DNA of 27,853 bases from positions 1 through 27,853 of the forward strand of contig DHHV01000049.1 of the NCBI GenBank assembly GCA_002403455.1, written 5' to 3'. The notes beneath the pieces are model-generated. The model was not told the origin of the DNA. It saw only the letters and a list, made by a program, of their open reading frames with translations, and searched no databases. Position 1 is the first letter of the stretch. Each line of letters begins with the position of its first letter. A program made the position numbers and the translations under genes. This document shows positions 24,428-27,853 of the stretch, piece by piece. This stretch comes from Hyphomonadaceae bacterium UBA4763 (GTDB lineage Bacteria; Pseudomonadota; Alphaproteobacteria; Caulobacterales; Aquidulcibacteraceae).

Positions 24428-24573
24428 GCAAGCTGATTTTTACGTAATATGTTCGTTCTTTGAAATTCGCTTTTTATCGAGGCTAGCGCTTTCATAAGAT
24501 ACAATCCGCTGCAGAATTCTCCTGATTGATATTTTGCTGCGCTAGCCGCTTTTTGGTCAAGCCACTTATTCAC
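24322..24573 (-). CDS. Hypothetical protein, probable N-terminal part of the gene at 23522-24427
   Basis: Open frame of 83 residues starting with GTG at 24573 and overlapping the next frame by 106 bases. A soluble start (NKWLDQKAASAAKYQSGEF, then YLMKALASIKSEFQRTN) is followed by a hydrophobic helix (NFSLFFLIILLVIFLIIG, about 56-73) and a stop. Its frame differs from the 23522-24427 frame by one base, so a -1 slip anywhere in the overlap would fuse them; the best site is 24364-24370. Alone it would be a single-pass protein. The start is uncertain because the frame is open further upstream to about 24616. Confidence 0.45.
   Translation of the reverse strand: MNKWLDQKAASAAKYQSGEFCSGLYLMKALASIKSEFQRTNILRKNQLAWPIIARNFSLFFLIILLVIFLIIGLFSLLFSVFL
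24364..24370 (-). other. Possible slippery heptamer U UUU UUA
   Basis: On the minus strand, in the frame of the 83-residue open frame, codons ATT TTT TTA give T TTT TTA at 24370-24364. A -1 shift here leads into the 301-residue frame, giving a joined protein of about 350 residues. This is a known -1 slippery sequence class, but I see no clear stimulatory hairpin or upstream Shine-Dalgarno-like element, so a single-base loss in the T run is equally possible. Confidence 0.3.
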
Positions 24574-24938
24574 AAACAGTAACGGAGCTAATTCTAGAGA
24601 ACGCGCTGCACAAGTTCAAGATTGAGCCGCCCTCCAAAATTGACCTGCTGCATCCAGTGTAACATTTGCGTTGTCAGTTGACTAGGTAGAACGTGAATAC
24701 AGTATAACCTTGGAAACTAGGTAATGTTAAAAATATCTCTTTTCTCCAATTTTCGCGAGCGTGATTTTCGACGATTGTATCAATGCGATTGGGCCGTTGG
24801 TGGCTTAGTCGGACGTCTTGCGTGCCTCGCAACGTAGAAAAACTCCGCGCTTATCAATATCATGAGCCTGCCGTTCCGAAGTGGATCGATTCCTGGCCCG
24901 CGTGTAACAGGATTTTTGAAGAATCCCGCTTGATCCAA
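24574..24938. other. Gene-poor accessory stretch
   Basis: About 365 bases without a convincing gene. It contains a GC-richer plus-strand tail (to 24662) reading as the end of a short open frame, an 8-base direct repeat ACTAGGTA at 24681-24688 and 24716-24723, and an AT-rich segment around 24720-24760. No tRNA, insertion-sequence end or att site could be recognised. It may be the scar of an insertion or decayed gene. Confidence 0.4.
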
Positions 24939-24967
24939 CCATGACGACGTCATATTTGACGTCATGG
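24939..24967. promoter_or_regulatory. Inverted repeat over the PIN toxin start codon
   Basis: CCATGACG (24939-24946) pairs with CGTCATGG (24960-24967) and, nested inside, ACGTCA (24947-24952) pairs with TGACGT (24957-24962), leaving TATT between. The right arm contains the toxin ATG at 24964-24966. The position is what is expected of an autoregulatory operator bound by an RHH antitoxin, though the symmetrical halves could also form an RNA hairpin that hides the start. Confidence 0.5.
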
Positions 24968-25395
24968 TCGTCTTGGACTCGAACGTCGTCATGGCGGGCA
25001 TGTTTTCTCGGCGCGGCGCATCGTTCTGGCTTCTCGAGCGGGCGATCAGCGGGCGGCTGGCAATTGCCGTGTCTGTAGCTTTGGCCTTGGAATATGAGGA
25101 TGTGATGGTGAGGTCAAGCAGCCTGAAATTGAGCTGGGCCAGCAGAGACGAAATCGAAGACGTCCTAAACGCTCTCCTGGCGCGAGCAAGACTGGTTCAA
25201 CCGATCCGATGGCGACGACGGCCGTTGCTGCGCGATCCGGGAGACGATTTGGTGTTGGAATGCGCGCTTGATGCAGGCGCAAAGACAATTGCGACCATGA
25301 ATGTCCGAGATTTCAGCGAAGCTGCCAGATTTGGTGTCGAGGCGATTCGCCCCGGTGACCTTGTCGCTCGCTTGCGCGAGGGGGAAAAGCCATGA
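24964..25395 (+). CDS. PIN-domain toxin (COG1569-like)
   Basis: Predicted metal-dependent ribonuclease toxin of 143 residues. The PIN acidic cluster is visible: D5 in VVLDSNVV, E43 in ALEYED, and D94/D95 with D116 in RDPGDDLVLECALDAG and ATMNVRDF. This arrangement fits the 'putative toxin-antitoxin system toxin component, PIN family' group, which cleave RNA when not neutralised. The last four bases overlap the antitoxin ATG. The toxin precedes the antitoxin, the reverse of most vapBC pairs, and the start lies in an inverted repeat. The pair follows the AT-rich island and may belong to the same acquired segment. Confidence 0.85.
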   Translation: MVVLDSNVVMAGMFSRRGASFWLLERAISGRLAIAVSVALALEYEDVMVRSSSLKLSWASRDEIEDVLNALLARARLVQPIRWRRRPLLRDPGDDLVLECALDAGAKTIATMNVRDFSEAARFGVEAIRPGDLVARLREGEKP

Positions 25396-25628
25396 GCAAT
25401 TATCCCTTGCGCTTGCCAGAACGTTTAATGGCGCAAGCCCGTGAGCTGGCCCAGGCCGAAGGCGTCTCGATCAACCAATTTCTGTCGACGTTGATCGCCG
25501 AGCGGGTCGGCGAACTGAACGCCTTGCGCCAAGTGCAGGCGCGCATCGCCCGCGGCGATCCAGCCCGCGCGGCTGGCATCCTCGCGCGCGTTCCCGAGCG
25601 CGACCCGCTGCCCGGCGATGAATTTTAG
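25392..25628 (+). CDS. Ribbon-helix-helix antitoxin
   Basis: Protein of 78 residues. SNYPLRLPERLMAQARELAQAEGVS is the strand-helix-turn start of a ribbon-helix-helix DNA-binding domain, followed by INQFLSTLIAERVGEL. The C-terminal part (about 45-78, VQARIARGDPARAAGILARV and acidic end) would wrap the toxin. It resembles HicB-type/CopG-like antitoxins found behind COG1569 toxins. GGGGGA precedes the ATG, and the ATGA overlap couples it to the toxin. The antitoxin, alone or with toxin, would be expected to bind the inverted repeat at 24939-24967. Confidence 0.85.
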   Translation: MSNYPLRLPERLMAQARELAQAEGVSINQFLSTLIAERVGELNALRQVQARIARGDPARAAGILARVPERDPLPGDEF

Positions 25629-25649
25629 GCGGCGTGGCGCGACGCCCTC

Positions 25650-26330
25650 CTACAACCCCGCCGCTTGTTTCGCCGCCCCCATCACGTCCGCAAACATCCC
25701 TGCCGTCAGCCGGCCGGTATTCGTGTTCAACCGCGAGCAATGATAAGACGCGGTCAGCCAATAATCCCCGACCTGCGCCATCGCGCCATGCCCGAACGGC
25801 GCCTGCGCGCGCTTGACCCCCAAGGCCGCCAGCACATTGCGATGCGCCACATCGCCCAAAGTCAAAATCGCCCGCAGGCGGGGCAATTGCCCGATCCGCG
25901 CCTGCAGGAACGGCCGGCACGCGCGCTCTTCGGCGGGCTCGGGGCGATTGCCAGGCGGGGCGCAGCGCACCGCATTGGTGATCATTACGCCCCTTAACGC
26001 CAGCCCGTCATCGTGCCGCGCCTGATAGGTCCCGACCGCCAGCCCGAGGTCGATCAACGTCTCATAGAGCAGTACGCCCGCATAATCCCCGGTAAAGGGC
26101 CGCCCAGTGCGGTTCGCGCCCATCCGCCCGGGCGCCAAGCCGACAATCAGCAAACGCGCGTCGGGATCGCCAAAAGACGGGGCCGGGCCGTTGAACCAGT
26201 CGGGATGCGCCGCCGCATTCTCGGCCCGATAAGCGACCAGACGCGGGCAAAGCGGGCAATCGCGCCCCGGTTCGGCTGGTCCTGCGCCTGGAGCGCCGGG
26301 CGAAAAAGTGGGAACCGGTTTTTCGATCAT
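25650..26330 (-). CDS. Uracil-DNA glycosylase, family 5 (UdgB-like)
   Basis: Base-excision repair enzyme. From ATG 26330 it has 226 residues. Four cysteines in the pattern C25-x2-C28 and C123-x14-C138 would hold the [4Fe-4S] cluster of family 4/5 enzymes. Motif 1 is GLAPGRMGANRTG (65-77), which lacks the Asp/Asn of other families, and motif 2 is SYHCSRLN with H197, where SYHPSRLN is usual. These fit family 5, which removes uracil and other deaminated bases. The frame is open to 26510, but residues before the ATG are translations of the tandem repeats. No GTG or TTG lies between 26330 and the first cysteine, so the start falls in the first repeat copy. Confidence 0.88.
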   Translation of the reverse strand: MIEKPVPTFSPGAPGAGPAEPGRDCPLCPRLVAYRAENAAAHPDWFNGPAPSFGDPDARLLIVGLAPGRMGANRTGRPFTGDYAGVLLYETLIDLGLAVGTYQARHDDGLALRGVMITNAVRCAPPGNRPEPAEERACRPFLQARIGQLPRLRAILTLGDVAHRNVLAALGVKRAQAPFGHGAMAQVGDYWLTASYHCSRLNTNTGRLTAGMFADVMGAAKQAAGL

Positions 26331-26478
26331 TCGGCGCGACCACGTAAAAATGAGAGCGCCGGGCGAAAAAGGGGAACCGGTTTTTCGATCACGCGGCGCG
26401 ACCACGTAAAAATGAGAGCGCCGGGCGAAAAAGTGGGAACCGGTTTTTCGATCATGCGGCGCGACCACGTAAAAACGA
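26291..26478. repeat. Three tandem 62-63 bp repeats
   Basis: Copies at 26291-26353, 26354-26415 and 26416-26478. Each begins GAGCGCCGGGCG, contains the palindrome AACCGGTT within an inverted repeat CGAAAAA/TTTTTCG, and ends with CCACGTAAAAA. Copy 2 lacks one base and there are only a few other differences. Elements with an AAGTGGGAACCGGTTTT core are, to my knowledge, dispersed intergenic repeats in some Hyphomicrobiales, but this was not searched. There are no spacers, so it is not a CRISPR array. Confidence 0.9.
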
Positions 26479-26480
26479 GA

Positions 26481-26512
26481 GCATGGAGCGATTTCGATAA
26501 ATCGCTCCATGC
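26481..26512 (-). terminator. Strong hairpin after the NYN gene, possible terminator
   Basis: GCATGGAGCGATTT (26481-26494) and AAATCGCTCCATGC (26499-26512) are perfectly complementary 14-base arms around a four-base loop. On the minus strand it lies nine bases after the NYN stop and is followed by TCTCG and then a short T run. It is suited to be a terminator for the NYN gene, or a symmetrical end-element of the repeat array, since it too starts with GAGC. Confidence 0.55.
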
Positions 26513-26521
26513 GCGAGCCCC

Positions 26522-27094
26522 TTATTCCTCGTCGTCATCATAGCCGCCAACATCGCCTTGGCGCGGCGGGCGCCCGACCAAATTCACGAGATCGGCGAGC
26601 TCGATAAAATTGTCCGCATAGCGCCGCAAATCGTCCGCGACCATTGGCGGGTTCGAGCGCATGGTCGAAACAACGCTCACCCGCACGCCGCGCCGCTGCA
26701 CCGCTTGGACGACGCGCTTGAAATCGCCATCGCCGGAGAACAAAATGATATGGTCGGCGACCGCGCCGATCTCCATGATGTCCACGGCGATCTCGACATC
26801 CATGTCGCCTTTGATCCGGCGCCGGCCCGAGGCGTCCGTATATTCGCGCGCGGCTTTGGTGACCAAAGTATAGCCGTTATAATCCAGCCAATCGATCAAG
26901 GGCCGCAAGGGCGAATATTCCGCATCTTCCAGCAAAGCCGTATAATAATAGGCGCGGATCAACCGGCCGCGCTTGCGAAACTCTTCCAACAGCTTGCGGT
27001 AATCGACATCGAAGCCGAGCGCTTTGGCCGCCGAGTATAAATTGGCGCCGTCGATGAAAAGCGCAATTTTTTCGTTGGGGTAAAACAAACTCAT
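26522..27094 (-). CDS. NYN/LabA-like PIN-fold nuclease
   Basis: Protein of 190 residues with the NYN (DUF88) pattern: FIDGANLY at 14-21, KGDMDVEIAVDIM near 94-106 and LFSGDGDFKRVV near 118-129, giving the acidic cluster of a metal-dependent RNase related to LabA and PIN domains. The C-terminus is acidic (GGYDDDEE). Such genes are widely conserved in Alphaproteobacteria; their target RNAs are mostly unknown. Divergent folK lies 118 bases away, and the downstream neighbour is uracil-DNA glycosylase on the same strand, separated by the hairpin and repeat array. Confidence 0.92.
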   Translation of the reverse strand: MSLFYPNEKIALFIDGANLYSAAKALGFDVDYRKLLEEFRKRGRLIRAYYYTALLEDAEYSPLRPLIDWLDYNGYTLVTKAAREYTDASGRRRIKGDMDVEIAVDIMEIGAVADHIILFSGDGDFKRVVQAVQRRGVRVSVVSTMRSNPPMVADDLRRYADNFIELADLVNLVGRPPRQGDVGGYDDDEE

Positions 27095-27212
27095 TTACCG
27101 AGAACACCTTAAGGGTTTAAAATATCCCTACAATCGCCAAGAGTATTTGCGACATTCGGGCACGAGTCATGCGACTGTTTTTTGATTTTCGCAAGCGCCA
27201 AAGACGCAAGAC

Positions 27213-27749
27213 ATGGTAGAATATCAGCAGATATGGATCGGTCTTGGCGCAAATCTTGGCTTTCAGGGGCGCCCGCCTCAAGCTAATCTGGCGCGAGCGG
27301 TGACGGCGATCGCCCAGATATGGCGCGTCGCGGCGATTTCCAGCCTGTGGTCTTCGCCGGCTTGGCCTGATCCCGCAGACCCGCCTTTCGTTAACGCCGC
27401 GATTGGCGCGCTTGCGCCCGCTGCGCTCGCCCCGCCGGAAATGATGGCGCATTTACTGCAGCTGGAGGGCGATTTCGGGCGCCGGCGCGGGCGGCCCAAT
27501 GCGCCGCGCACGCTGGACCTTGACCTGTTGGCGATCACCGAGCGGACCGGCCTGTGGCCCGGCCCGCCGCGCGTTGAGCTGCCGCATCCGCGGCTTCTCA
27601 GCCGCGCTTTTGCGCTTGGCCCGCTGGCCGAAATCGCGCCGTCTTTGCTGCTCGGCGCCGATGGGCAAAGCGCCGCCGCGCTTTATGCTGAGCTCGCGCC
27701 CGCCAATCCGCGCTGTCGGCGGGTGTTAACGGCGGCGGAGTTTGTGTAA
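27213..27749 (+). CDS. folK: 2-amino-4-hydroxy-6-hydroxymethyldihydropteridine pyrophosphokinase
   Basis: Folate-pathway enzyme (HPPK) that transfers pyrophosphate from ATP to hydroxymethyl-dihydropterin. The 178-residue protein has GLGANLG near the N-terminus, RRRGRPNAPRTLDLDLLAI with the metal-binding Asp pair, and PHPRLLSRAFALGPLAEIAP, all family features. It is somewhat longer than E. coli HPPK (159). Its start at ATG 27213 has no strong Shine-Dalgarno. In many Alphaproteobacteria rpoZ follows folK, but the window ends before such a gene could be confirmed. Confidence 0.95.
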   Translation: MVEYQQIWIGLGANLGFQGRPPQANLARAVTAIAQIWRVAAISSLWSSPAWPDPADPPFVNAAIGALAPAALAPPEMMAHLLQLEGDFGRRRGRPNAPRTLDLDLLAITERTGLWPGPPRVELPHPRLLSRAFALGPLAEIAPSLLLGADGQSAAALYAELAPANPRCRRVLTAAEFV

Positions 27750-27853
27750 ATTGCGCGCGCTGCGCTTGCCGCATCCGAACACGCCTTCGCCGCCGTCAGG
27801 AGCGATCCCGGATACAACGCCTTAAACGCCATCTACCCCCCCCCCCCCCCCCC
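27750..27853. other. Contig end with C homopolymer
   Basis: After the folK stop about 85 bases of GC-rich sequence remain without a callable gene, and the last 18 bases (27836-27853) are all C. A pure C run at a sequence end is typical of assembly or low-signal sequencing error rather than biology. A partial downstream gene cannot be judged. Confidence 0.7.

Noticed and set aside
24889..24905. T-arm-like string GGATCGATTCC suggesting a tRNA or att site
   Set aside because: The flanking bases cannot form a T-stem or acceptor stem, and no anticodon arm is found upstream.
24780..25001. Minus-strand 73-codon open frame across the PIN toxin start
   Set aside because: It overlaps the toxin's start and inverted repeat and has no recognisable domain or ribosome-binding site.
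26291..26478. Possible CRISPR array
   Set aside because: The units are directly tandem without unique spacers and 62-63 bp long; no cas gene is near.
26331..26510. N-terminal extension of the uracil-DNA glycosylase to 286 residues
   Set aside because: The extra residues are repeat translations (DRKTGS repeated) and precede the Fe-S cysteines; family members do not have them.

Overview
The window looks like a chromosomal segment of a Gram-negative alphaproteobacterium. Lines of evidence are FtsZ with its C-terminal peptide followed directly by LpxC (lipid A synthesis), a fliQ-fliR-flhB run followed by a CckA-type hybrid kinase, an alphaproteobacterial-style RHH_4 protein behind lpxC, heme A synthase of the CtaA/Cox15 type, and candidate GANTC and CtrA-like sites upstream of ftsZ and fliQ. 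Base composition is GC-rich throughout except for one AT-rich island near 23.5-24.9 kb. I cannot fix the order from sequence alone. The 3' end finishes in an 18-base C run that is probably an assembly artefact.

Layout: 1-1.6 kb, peptide deformylase and a convergent NtrB-like kinase. 1.7-4.6 kb, ftsZ-lpxC-RHH protein, a remnant of a division/cell-wall cluster without ftsQ/ftsA beside it. 4.6-5.9 kb, dapA-smpB on the minus strand. 6.0-8.5 kb, a periplasmic Slt-type lytic transglycosylase coupled to a NUDIX hydrolase, which overlaps the 3' end of convergent ctaA. 9.6-12.9 kb, on the minus strand, a FATP/ACSVL-type acyl-CoA synthetase, an MDR quinone oxidoreductase and a small basic protein. 13.0-16.9 kb, a DoxX-like membrane protein, a SAM methyltransferase, and a divergent pair of nucleotide-sugar enzymes (UDP-glucuronate-4-epimerase-like and FlaA1/CapD-like) that suggest surface polysaccharide or glycan synthesis. 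17.0-21.8 kb, fliQ-fliR-flhB (flagellar export gate) and cckA. 21.9-23.5 kb, a PaaI-like thioesterase coupled to a DAO-family oxidoreductase.

23.5-25.6 kb is the accessory part. It holds an AT-rich minus-strand membrane-protein gene split between two overlapping frames (joinable by a -1 shift at U UUU UUA), a gene-poor stretch, and a PIN-toxin/RHH-antitoxin pair whose toxin start codon lies inside an inverted repeat. 25.6-27.8 kb holds a family 5-type uracil-DNA glycosylase whose 5' end runs into three 62-63 bp tandem repeats, a 14-bp-stem hairpin, a NYN/LabA-like nuclease gene, and divergent folK.

The most coherent biological theme is cell-cycle control. The window holds cckA (top of the CtrA phosphorelay), flagellar genes and ftsZ, two of whose upstream regions carry CtrA-like and CcrM-like sites. 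The least explained elements are the split membrane gene in the AT-rich island, the repeat array that appears to supply the glycosylase start codon, and a 13-bp inverted repeat in front of the acyl-CoA synthetase.
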